In this document: piece by piece, positions 23,518-29,828 of the stretch
How the letters are laid out: every line of letters starts with the position of its first letter
Position numbering within the stretch: position 1 is the first letter of the stretch
Source of the DNA: Acutalibacter muris
Lineage (GTDB): Bacteria > Bacillota > Clostridia > Oscillospirales > Acutalibacteraceae
Reading direction: 5' to 3'
NCBI RefSeq assembly: GCF_002201475.1
Contig: NZ_CP021422.1
Location: 744,001 to 808,000, forward strand
Length of the DNA stretch: 64,000 nt
Translations under genes and position numbers: made by a program
Notes under the pieces: generated by a model
What the model was told of the DNA's origin: nothing
Database searches by the model: none
Seen by the model: the letters and a program-made list of their open reading frames with translations, nothing else

Positions 23518-24795
23518 ATGGATTATTTCAGCCTGATTATGGACATGGTCAGTATCGTTGGGCAGGGGGTGGCCCATATTTTCTTTGTCAGCCGCCTGAC
23601 CGGAAAGGAGCGCAGGCTTTGGCATTTTGCGGTCTACTGCCTTACCCTCTGCGGGATTCAAGGGCTGGCGCTGCGCCTGGGCGACAACGGCATCTTCTCC
23701 ATCGCCACAGGTATTCTGGGGCTGTACGCCATCAACCGCTTCGCGTTTAGGAACCAGCGGCCCATCTCCTGGCTGGCGGCGGTGCTGGCCTTTTATGTTT
23801 CGCAGCTCTCCTTTGGCTTTATCAACTCTGTGGAGGCGGTGGTGGTTCCACCGTTTTTCGGAAGCCCGCTGCTGTATCTGCTGCTTCTGGTGGCACAGGT
23901 CCTCTATTTTGTGTTGTGCATTTGCTGTTACCGCGCCGTGCGGAAACTCCTGGCCTGGACAGAGGACAGTCAGACGCCTTACATCGGTCTGCTGTTGTTT
24001 CCGGGCCTGTTTTTCTTTGCCGCGGAGCTGTATATCCTCCAGACCTCCTACAGCTTTTTTGACCCCGCTATTTCTCTGGCGGAGGTGGGCAAGCACAGTA
24101 CGCTGCTGCTCCTGCAAATCATGGGTCTGGCGGCGCTGCTGTGCACCCTGTACGCTTACCGCCAGCTCTGCCAGGGGTTTCAGGCCAAGGCGGAGCTGCA
24201 ATCGCTGACCCAGGCCGCGCATACACAGAAGGTCTACATCACCGAAGCTCAAGCGCGCTATGAGCAGACAAAATCCTTCCGCCATGACATTAAAAATCAT
24301 CTGTCCGTATTGGACGGCTTGCTCAAGAGCGGAAAGCTGGAGGAGGGCAGAGGCTATCTGAAAAGGCTGGAAACCGTCTCGGAGGCTCTGTCCTTTCCCT
24401 ATCAGACCGGCAATCCGGTAGTGGATATTCTATTGGGGGAGAAGCTGGGGCTGGCGAAGGAGATCGCGGCGGAGGTGTCCCTGGTCTTGCCCAAGCCCTG
24501 CGGGATCGACGACTTTGACCTGTGCGTGCTCTTTGCTAACGCCCTGGACAACGCCATCGCCGCCTGTCGAGCTCTGGAGGGAGCCAAGGCCCTTCGCATC
24601 AGCGGCAAGCGGCAGGGAGATTTCTATTTGCTGGCCTTTGAGAACACCTGCTCCGAGGAACCCCTGCCCCCGGCGGGGACCGGGCTTTCCAACATCAAAG
24701 CGGTGGCGGAAAAGTATCACGGGGCGGTGCTGACGGAGAAAAACGGCCGGCAGTATTATCTGAGTGTGCTGATGAACACTTCAGCCTTGCAATAA
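23518..24795 (+). CDS. GHKL-family sensor histidine kinase (AgrC-like)
   Basis: A 425-residue kinase. Five or six hydrophobic helices occupy residues 1-210, as in peptide-sensing AgrC kinases. A coiled coil comes next, then SFRHDIKNHLSVLDGLL (phospho-His), CVLFANALDNAIAACRAL (N box) and GTGLSNIKAVAEKYHGAV (G box) of the GHKL class. No processing enzyme (AgrB) or signal precursor (AgrD) was seen nearby. ATG 23518 follows AGGAGAGGGG. The downstream target pair starts 260 bp later behind its own operator copies. Confidence 0.85.
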   Translation: MDYFSLIMDMVSIVGQGVAHIFFVSRLTGKERRLWHFAVYCLTLCGIQGLALRLGDNGIFSIATGILGLYAINRFAFRNQRPISWLAAVLAFYVSQLSFGFINSVEAVVVPPFFGSPLLYLLLLVAQVLYFVLCICCYRAVRKLLAWTEDSQTPYIGLLLFPGLFFFAAELYILQTSYSFFDPAISLAEVGKHSTLLLLQIMGLAALLCTLYAYRQLCQGFQAKAELQSLTQAAHTQKVYITEAQARYEQTKSFRHDIKNHLSVLDGLLKSGKLEEGRGYLKRLETVSEALSFPYQTGNPVVDILLGEKLGLAKEIAAEVSLVLPKPCGIDDFDLCVLFANALDNAIAACRALEGAKALRISGKRQGDFYLLAFENTCSEEPLPPAGTGLSNIKAVAEKYHGAVLTEKNGRQYYLSVLMNTSALQ

Positions 24796-24931
24796 AGCTA
24801 TTGTGGACACCATTAATTTGCGGCAGATAGAGCGTTCCGGACATTTGTGTTTTACAAGGGCCTCACCAAAGGAAGCTGGAGGCGGTTTGTGCGAAAAAAT
24901 ACTGCTGGACGCTTCGGAGTGACCGTTGCAG

Positions 24932-24966
24932 AACATTTCATTACATCCAGATAGCATTTCATTGCA
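24932..24966 (+). promoter_or_regulatory. LytTR-type direct repeats before coiled-coil gene pair
   Basis: AACATTTCATTACA (24932-24945) and AGCATTTCATTGCA (24953-24966), 21 bp apart. The first unit is identical to the one at 22718. TAAAAT at 24996-25001 is the likely -10. Confidence 0.75.
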
Positions 24967-25054
24967 AAAGCCTTGAAACCGCACTCTCTGCCAACTAAAA
25001 TGATGGGGGTTAGAACTCCCACTAAAATACTACTATTTGAAAGGAGGTGCAAGC

Positions 25055-25528
25055 ATGAACGTACAGATGATGGAGGGACTTCTGGGCACCAGCTCCAATA
25101 TCACGCTGGCGGGTACGCCCATGAGTGTGTACCGCCAGGCCAGTGCCGAGGGTGACACGGAGAAGATGAAGCGGGCGTTGGGCTACACTGGCGAGTGCAC
25201 CGAGAAGGCTGCCAAATACCAGGAAAAACTGGACGAGGGCATGGAGGCCGAGGCAAAGGAGGAGCGTGAGAAGGCCAAGCTGGAGCAGGAGGCCGCCCTC
25301 GAAAAGCGCCGGGAGGAGCAAAAGCGCACAGAAGAAAACGCAGAGCGGGACCGCCCCCAGGAGACCGACCTGGTTCAAATCAGCCAGGCGGCGAAAGCGG
25401 CGCTGAAGAACAGCGAGCCCCCGGAGGCGGTAGAGCCAGTTGCCAGTGAGCCGGTCATCTATACGCCGGCTGGAGAGGTTTCCAGCGCCCTGGTGGAGGC
25501 AGAAGCCAATCTTTCATTTACAGCGTAG
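25055..25528 (+). CDS. coiled-coil protein A of LytTR regulon, function unknown
   Basis: A 157-residue protein with no signal peptide or membrane helix. The first 45 residues (MMEGLLGTSSNITLAGTPMSVYRQASAEGDTEKM, in pieces) look conserved: GTPMSVYRQASAEGD resembles a helix-capping motif. Residues 50-118 are almost pure Glu/Lys/Ala/Arg, a long coiled coil. The tail is Ser/Val/Glu rich. GAAAGGAGGTGC precedes ATG 25055. It sits behind the LytTR repeats and 20 bp before the second gene, so the two are one operon. No family is recognised by me. It could be a cytoplasmic structural protein or an unusual exported effector. Confidence 0.65.
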   Translation: MNVQMMEGLLGTSSNITLAGTPMSVYRQASAEGDTEKMKRALGYTGECTEKAAKYQEKLDEGMEAEAKEEREKAKLEQEAALEKRREEQKRTEENAERDRPQETDLVQISQAAKAALKNSEPPEAVEPVASEPVIYTPAGEVSSALVEAEANLSFTA

Positions 25529-25548
25529 AATTTAAGGAGGAATATTTT

Positions 25549-26019
25549 ATGACGCCTGTTTCTGGTTTGAGTAACGAAGCGATCCGCCCTTTGACCGCTC
25601 CCGAGAAAGCGCAGGGTGCCCCCAAGGTTCAGAGGGCCGAGGAGGACGCCCAAAGCCGCCGGCCGAAGGCCATGATGGATGAATACGTCCCCGAGGAACG
25701 GTCGGAGCCCTCCGGCCGGTACTGGAGGGGCAAGGGCGAGAAGGGCCAGCCCAAAATCTATTTTGATGACCCAGAGCGGCCGGCGGGCGCGCCCAATAAG
25801 CCGGAGGAAAAATGGGTCTGCGATACGGGAAAGGTGGACCGGGAAATCGAAAAGCTGAAAAAGAAGCAGCAGGAGCTGAAGCAGCAGCTGGGTACTGAGA
25901 ACAATGAGGCCAGGATAAAAGAACTGGAGCGCCAACTGGCCCAGACGGAACAGGAACTCGGTGAAAAGGACAACGATACCTACCGTAAGCAGAACGCCTC
26001 CTTCACACAACTCTCTTGA
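25549..26019 (+). CDS. coiled-coil protein B of LytTR regulon, function unknown
   Basis: A 156-residue soluble protein. Residues 1-60 are Pro/Glu/Arg rich and likely disordered; a middle part (about 60-95) has SGRYWRGKGEKGQPKIYFDDPE and CDTG; residues 98-150 form a Glu/Gln/Lys coiled coil. It ends SFTQLS. It shares the Arg/Glu-rich style and coiled coil with protein A, with which it probably interacts. AAGGAGG precedes ATG 25549. A perfect terminator follows 5 bp after the stop. Confidence 0.65.
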   Translation: MTPVSGLSNEAIRPLTAPEKAQGAPKVQRAEEDAQSRRPKAMMDEYVPEERSEPSGRYWRGKGEKGQPKIYFDDPERPAGAPNKPEEKWVCDTGKVDREIEKLKKKQQELKQQLGTENNEARIKELERQLAQTEQELGEKDNDTYRKQNASFTQLS

Positions 26020-26024
26020 TTTCA

Positions 26025-26058
26025 GGAAAGCGGCGGTTTGTGGAAACCGCCGCTTTCC
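26025..26058 (+). terminator. terminator of coiled-coil operon
   Basis: Exact 15-bp arms GGAAAGCGGCGGTTT and AAACCGCCGCTTTCC with a 4-base loop. No long T tract. Confidence 0.75.
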
Positions 26059-26201
26059 TCCCTCCCGTAGGAAAAAGTTAAGAAATTCCATAGAGAAAGA
26101 GTCTCTGTTCCCAACGGATTGTCACTGTTGAAATACTTATTTGCGGTGATGGCTGCGCGTCCTTCGGATAATGAAAAATTCAAATTGATGATTTAAAAAA
26201 T

Positions 26202-26245
26202 AAAAAATGCCATGCGCTCAAACAACTTTTGGCATAGCATTTTTT
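26202..26245. terminator. bidirectional-type hairpin with A/T ends
   Basis: AAAAAATGCCATGC and GGCATAGCATTTTTT arms, a 15-base loop, A-run on one side and T-run on the other. It could stop transcripts from both directions. Confidence 0.55.
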
Positions 26246-26347
26246 CATTTTTCCGTTTACTTGGTATTCGTTATAATTTTGTGAAGGTTGGCTCCCTGTC
26301 ATTGACGGGGAGTTTTATTTGATTTCTATGTATAAAGCTTGATAAGC

Positions 26348-27427
26348 TTACAGCTCGATAAGCTCCTTGGGCGACTTTGTCAGGCTCCGGCACCCGTCGG
26401 CGGTGATAAGCAGCATATCCTCTATACGCACGCCGTACTGGGCAGGCAGATAGACGCCGGGCTCGTCTGTTATCACCATACCCTCCTGGCATACAGTCTC
26501 GTCCTTTGAGGAGAACGCCGGCCACTCGTGTATTTCAAAGCCCACTCCGTGGCCAAGGCCGTGGCCGAAGGCGCCGGGGTAGTCCTTCTCGATGATGTCC
26601 CGGGCTATCTTGTCTACGTCCTTGCAGACCATGCCGGGCTTCACCGCGTTTATAACGGCCATTTGGGCCTCCAGCACCGTCTCATAGACCTTTCGCTGCT
26701 CGTCGCTGACCTTGCCGAGAGCCACCGTGCGGGTCATGTCGGAGTGGTAGCCGTCCAAAAGCGCGCCGGTGTCCATGGTTATGAAGTCGCCCTTCTGCAC
26801 AGTGTTCTGGCTTGGCACCGCGTGGCACTGGGAGCCGCTTTTGCCCGCCGCCACAATTAGGTCGAAGGCCACGCCGTCGGCGCCGTTTTTGCGCATGAAG
26901 AACTCTATCTCCAGGGCCAGCTCCCGCTCGGTCACGCCCTCCTTGATAAAGGGCAGTATATGCTCAAAAGCCGCGTCGGTAATGGCCTGGGAGGCTTCTA
27001 TCTTCTTAACTTCCTCCGGGGACTTTATCATCCGCTGGTCCTTTATGGCGTTGTCCAGGGTCTCGTCCAGGACCACCTCGATGCCCTTGCCGCCCAGTTC
27101 CTTCTCGAATTTCCTTGCCTGGGACACAGAGAGCTTGTTGATCTCCAGATAGACCTGCTTCACGCCGTGTTTCTCCAGAAGCTCGCAGAGCGTCTCATAT
27201 ATTTTCTTGAAGCCCACCACTTTGCAGTTTTTGGCCGAGTAGCCGGCCGCCTCCTCATAGCGGAAGTCCTGCAGCAGATAGGCCTCGTCGGCCGTTATCA
27301 GCAATATGCCGATGTCCGAGGGGAACTCGGTGAAGTACCGGCGGTTGCACTCGGAAAACACCAGCACCGCCTTCTGGCTGTCCCCGGCGATGAGCCTGTC
27401 CCTTATGCGCTCAACAGGGTTTTTCAT
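26348..27427 (-). CDS. pepP: Xaa-Pro aminopeptidase (M24 family)
   Basis: A 359-residue cytosolic metallopeptidase that removes N-terminal residues before proline. Creatinase-like N-terminal domain residues 1-130. Metal ligands of the M24 core: Asp in MDTGALLDGYHSDMTRT (two Asp), His in HGLGHGVGFEIHE, Glu in DEPGVYLP, Glu in GVRIEDM. Length and motifs agree with PepP/PepQ-like proteins of Clostridia. Its stop precedes the 26.2-kb hairpin, and its start overlaps the yqeG stop by 4 bp, so they are one operon. The gene could also be named ypdF or pepQ. Confidence 0.85.
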   Translation of the reverse strand: MKNPVERIRDRLIAGDSQKAVLVFSECNRRYFTEFPSDIGILLITADEAYLLQDFRYEEAAGYSAKNCKVVGFKKIYETLCELLEKHGVKQVYLEINKLSVSQARKFEKELGGKGIEVVLDETLDNAIKDQRMIKSPEEVKKIEASQAITDAAFEHILPFIKEGVTERELALEIEFFMRKNGADGVAFDLIVAAGKSGSQCHAVPSQNTVQKGDFITMDTGALLDGYHSDMTRTVALGKVSDEQRKVYETVLEAQMAVINAVKPGMVCKDVDKIARDIIEKDYPGAFGHGLGHGVGFEIHEWPAFSSKDETVCQEGMVITDEPGVYLPAQYGVRIEDMLLITADGCRSLTKSPKELIEL

Positions 27428-27930
27428 TTTATTACATCCTCTCTCACTTTAAATTTATTTCTAAGCCCCTTCTCAAGGTGCCTTCTCACCCTGAAGGTCC
27501 AGCCCTCCTCGGGGTCGAGGGGCTCCAACAGCACGGACTTCATGCCGCAGAGATTGGCGCCTATCACGTCGGTGAAGATCTGGTCGCCGATTATGACGCA
27601 GTCCCGGCACCGAAGCCCCAGCATTTTTGCCGCCCGTACATACCCAAAGGGCAGGGGCTTTATGGCAAAGCTGATATAGGGCAGACCGAACCTTGCGGCA
27701 AAGGCCGATACCCGCTTTTTGTAATTGTTGGACACTATCACCACTTTGTACCCCGCCCCAATGAGCTCCCGGGTCCATTCCAGCGCGCCCTTTATAGGCT
27801 CGTGGGAGGTGTAGGTGGCGAGGGTGTTGTCCACGTCCAGCAGTACGGCCCGGGCACCCAGCCGCCGGAGAAGCCGCGGGGTGACCTCCCCGATGCGGGG
27901 CTTTACCGCGGTAGGTCTAAACAGTGCCAT
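27424..27930 (-). CDS. yqeG: YqeG family HAD IIIA-type phosphatase
   Basis: A 168-residue haloacid-dehalogenase phosphatase. LLDVDNTLATY provides the nucleophile Asp and the second acid of DxDxT. KVVIVSNN is motif II. CVIIGDQIFTDVIGAN is motif IV. Substrate is unknown; in some Firmicutes it lies with ribosome-associated GTPase yqeH. It is the first gene of the yqeG-pepP operon. It begins 94 bp after rpsU, whose terminator lies between. Confidence 0.85.
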   Translation of the reverse strand: MALFRPTAVKPRIGEVTPRLLRRLGARAVLLDVDNTLATYTSHEPIKGALEWTRELIGAGYKVVIVSNNYKKRVSAFAARFGLPYISFAIKPLPFGYVRAAKMLGLRCRDCVIIGDQIFTDVIGANLCGMKSVLLEPLDPEEGWTFRVRRHLEKGLRNKFKVREDVIK

Positions 27931-27950
27931 AGGACCCTCCTGTTCCCAGC

Positions 27951-27988
27951 AAAAAGACGGGCGCCGACATTAACGCGGAGCGCCCGCC
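27951..27988 (-). terminator. terminator of rpsU
   Basis: On the minus strand GGCGGGCGC pairs with GCGCCCGTC across an 11-base loop, followed by TTTTT. Confidence 0.7.
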
Positions 27989-28024
27989 TTTCATCAGGTC
28001 TGAAACCTAATCGTTGGCCCGCGC

Positions 28025-28201
28025 TCACTTATACTTGCGCTTGCGGGCCGCTTCGGACTTTTTCTTACGCTTGACGGAGGGCTTTTCATAAGCCTCCCGC
28101 TTGCGAACCTCCTGGATAACGCCAGCGCGGGCGCACTGCTTCTTAAAGCGCCGCAGGGCACTGTCCAGTGACTCGTTTTCCTTGAGCCGTATCTCAGCCA
28201 T
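28025..28201 (-). CDS. rpsU: 30S ribosomal protein S21
   Basis: A 58-residue, strongly basic protein starting ATG at 28201. [20 protein letters not shown] and [20 protein letters not shown] are the S21 signature. The tail [18 protein letters not shown] is typical of Firmicutes. S21 binds 16S RNA near the anti-SD and helps initiation. Its terminator lies at 27951-27988, and an AT-rich promoter region is upstream (28202-28290). Confidence 0.92.
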   Translation of the reverse strand: MAEIRLKENESLDSALRRFKKQCARAGVIQEVRKREAYEKPSVKRKKKSEAARKRKYK

Positions 28202-28379
28202 TCATATCCCTCCCATCCGCCGAAAAGGCAGGGGTGTGCGTCGTAAATATAATATATGAAAATATACTACAACATAAACATTATAGCTCCAACCCAAGGG
28301 CTTGTCAACCCCCCTTGGAAAGACTTTTTAGAATGTTACGGAATGTTCATGGATTCTTCATTATTCGAGCCCGCTTAAG

Positions 28380-28409
28380 TTGACAGTATGCGTTGGGGTA
28401 TTGTATAAT
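28380..28409 (+). promoter_or_regulatory. consensus promoter of small toxin-like transcript
   Basis: TTGACA 28380-28385, 18-bp spacer, TATAAT 28404-28409. Confidence 0.75.
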
Positions 28410-28456
28410 ATAGGCGCTTTCACCCGAAAAGGTACTCCCAGAGCAGGGAGGAGGTG

Positions 28457-28483
28457 AGGGCATTGGCGGATATACATACTTTT
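28457..28483 (+). repeat. start-region repeat, copy 1
   Basis: AGGGCATTGGC (28457-28467) and TACATACTTTT (28473-28483). Both blocks occur again at 28619-28641 in the same orientation. Confidence 0.75.
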
Positions 28484-28550
28484 TTTGCTGGCGGTTATGG
28501 CAGGTGTTACAGTTCATGTAATCTGCAAGTGGCTTGACCGCAAGTTATAA
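28463..28550 (+). pseudogene. par/Fst-like hydrophobic toxin peptide, frame shifted at a T7 run
   Basis: A consensus promoter and GGGAGGAGG (28446-28454) precede TTG 28463. The first codons read L-A-D-I-H-T-F. After the run of seven T (28480-28486) the next frame encodes LLAVMAGVTVHVICKWLDRKL and stops at TAA 28548. That is a membrane helix with a charged end, as in type I toxins of the Fst group (compare their V-x-x-WLD-type tails). With six T instead of seven, one 28-residue peptide would result. Either the allele is inactive or slippage on the T-run gives the peptide. Nothing else in the transcript encodes a protein. Confidence 0.55.
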
Positions 28551-28576
28551 CGGGTGAAGTAAGCCCGAGCAAAAAA

Positions 28577-28615
28577 GAGACCCCGGAGACTGACACTCTC
28601 TGGGGTTTCCTTTTT
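28577..28615. terminator. bidirectional terminator between toxin and antisense RNA
   Basis: GAGACCCCGGAGA pairs with TCTCTGGGGTTTC (two mismatches). T5 lies right of it (28611-28615); A6 lies left of it (28571-28576), read as T6 on the minus strand. Confidence 0.7.
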
Positions 28616-28618
28616 GGC

Positions 28619-28641
28619 AGGGCATTGGCATACATACTTTT
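28619..28641 (+). repeat. start-region repeat, copy 2
   Basis: AGGGCATTGGC and TACATACTTTT, the same blocks as copy 1, with one base between them instead of five. Confidence 0.75.
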
Positions 28642-28648
28642 CAAGTAG

Positions 28649-28678
28649 ATTATACTCTAATGCACAGGCGTTTGTCAA
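28649..28678 (-). promoter_or_regulatory. consensus promoter of antisense RNA
   Basis: TTGACA (28673-28678), 18-bp spacer, TATAAT (28649-28654), read on the minus strand. Confidence 0.75.
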
Positions 28679-28681
28679 CCC

Positions 28682-29122
28682 CTACTTTCCGTCCTGCTCT
28701 CTGCGGCGGCCCAGGGCCTGGTCGTACTTTTTGCCCAGCACCCGGAAGTATATCTCAAAGCCAAGGCACAGCACCACAAAGGCCACAAAGAATATGACGA
28801 TAAACGAGACCCACGCCCCCGGGTTATCCATGGGGAACCAGCGGAAGGCCCAGGCGAAGCCGCCGCATACGCAGAAGATCAGCCCGCAGAATATCAGCAG
28901 CCGCAGCCAGTAGCTGGGTTTTTTCAGCACCTGGCCGGAGAAAAATACGTATTGCAGAAGGGTTATCACCCCGCACATGGCCAGCAGCTGCACTATCAGC
29001 GAGTAGCGGATGTATTCGCCCCCAAAGAGCCAATCTATAGCCATGTAGATGCACAGGGCCCCGGTGAAGCTCAGACAGCCCCAGTTTTTCAGCTCTCCCA
29101 CAAACCTTAAAAATTTTTTCAT
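28682..29122 (-). CDS. DUF3021 family membrane protein
   Basis: A 146-residue protein with four transmembrane helices (about residues 15-32, 43-62, 72-92 and 105-128). FTGALCIYMAIDWLFGG and a basic C-terminus (GKKYDQALGRRREQDGK) fit DUF3021, a partner of LytTR regulators in Firmicutes. The gene follows the regulator by 20 bp on the same strand, so the two are an operon. Presumably a membrane anti-regulator or sensor for the LytTR protein; this is inference. Confidence 0.75.
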   Translation of the reverse strand: MKKFLRFVGELKNWGCLSFTGALCIYMAIDWLFGGEYIRYSLIVQLLAMCGVITLLQYVFFSGQVLKKPSYWLRLLIFCGLIFCVCGGFAWAFRWFPMDNPGAWVSFIVIFFVAFVVLCLGFEIYFRVLGKKYDQALGRRREQDGK

Positions 29123-29142
29123 GTTGTTTCTCCTCTCTATTG

Positions 29143-29592
29143 CTATAGGCCCAGCTTCTTTTTCAGCCAGGGCGCGTACTGCCGGGAGACGTACACCGCC
29201 TCGCCGTTTTCCATCGTCAGCCTTATCCTGCCCCCCAGGTCCGGGCGCAGGGAACGTATGGCGTTGAAGTTTACCAGCGCCGATTTCGACGCCCGAAAAA
29301 AGCCCCTGCCCCGCAGCCGCTCCTCCAGCTCGTACAGCCGAAGCTCCGTCTCATAGACCGCCCCGGCGGTGTAGAGAAAGGCGCGCTTGTCGGCGGTGTC
29401 GGCATAGAGCACCTTTGCCGGGTCCAGAAGGTAGGTCTGGCCCTCCAGCTGTCCGGTAAGCTTCCCTGTCTCTCCGGCCGCCAGCTCGTAGAGCCTTGCC
29501 AGCAGCCCCGCCGCGGCCTCGCCGGCCTCGGCGCAGCGCAGTATTATCTCCGGCTCCGTGATACCCGGAGCCACCTCCATCTTGATCTTCAT
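29143..29592 (-). CDS. LytTR DNA-binding protein (DUF3021 partner)
   Basis: A 149-residue regulator with no receiver domain. Residues about 1-45 contain the leading strand MKIKMEVAPGITEPEIILRC. The LytTR domain (about 45-145) has VLYADTADKRAFLYTAGAVYETELRLYELEERLRGRGFFRASKSALVN, typical of this class. ATG 29592 follows a GGGGGC stretch and is 37 bp from the tandem dyads at 29629-29658. It likely represses or activates its own operon. Confidence 0.8.
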   Translation of the reverse strand: MKIKMEVAPGITEPEIILRCAEAGEAAAGLLARLYELAAGETGKLTGQLEGQTYLLDPAKVLYADTADKRAFLYTAGAVYETELRLYELEERLRGRGFFRASKSALVNFNAIRSLRPDLGGRIRLTMENGEAVYVSRQYAPWLKKKLGL

Positions 29593-29628
29593 GGCCCGCC
29601 CCCTTTGGGTGATATAGTAAGCGCGTTT

Positions 29629-29658
29629 ACTACTGTGTAGTATACTACTGCGTAGTAT
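29629..29658. promoter_or_regulatory. two tandem 15-bp dyads before LytTR/DUF3021 operon
   Basis: ACTACTGTGTAGTAT (29629-29643) then ACTACTGCGTAGTAT (29644-29658). One base differs, and each unit has its own dyad (CTAC/GTAG). Confidence 0.6.
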
Positions 29659-29740
29659 ACGCCGTTATTTTGTGCCGCGCAAGGGGCAGAGCACTGACCT
29701 GCGCTATACGGGGAGTAAGAGGACAGGAGCCCGGCGCAAG

Positions 29741-29779
29741 TATTTACATTTTGATGATATTTTCCTGAATACTTGATGA
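29741..29779 (+). promoter_or_regulatory. 39-bp shared promoter element, copy A
   Basis: Begins TATTTACATTTTGATGAT and ends TGAATACTTGATGA. 37 of 39 bases match 41989-42027 read on the minus strand. It contains TTGATGA twice, 22 bp apart; the second could be a -35 for TACAAT at 29797-29802 (18-bp spacer). Confidence 0.8.
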
Positions 29780-29828
29780 ACGCCCCTCGGTTATGATACA
29801 ATAAACTATAGTAACAGGAGGACCGAAA

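Larger units (their letters stand above)
26020..26347. other. intergenic region with two terminators
   Basis: 328 bp between convergent units. The terminators are listed separately. The remainder (26060-26200) shows no gene or signal. Confidence 0.6.
28571..28642 (-). ncRNA. antisense RNA, likely antitoxin of the Fst-like locus
   Basis: On the minus strand TTGACA (complement of 28673-28678), 18-bp spacer and TATAAT (28649-28654) form a consensus promoter. Start is about 28642. The RNA would run about 72 bases to a T6 stretch at 28571. It covers the second copy of the start-region repeat, so it can pair with the toxin mRNA's start codon region, and shares the terminator hairpin. RNA II of the pAD1 par system is organised the same way. 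Confidence 0.6.
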
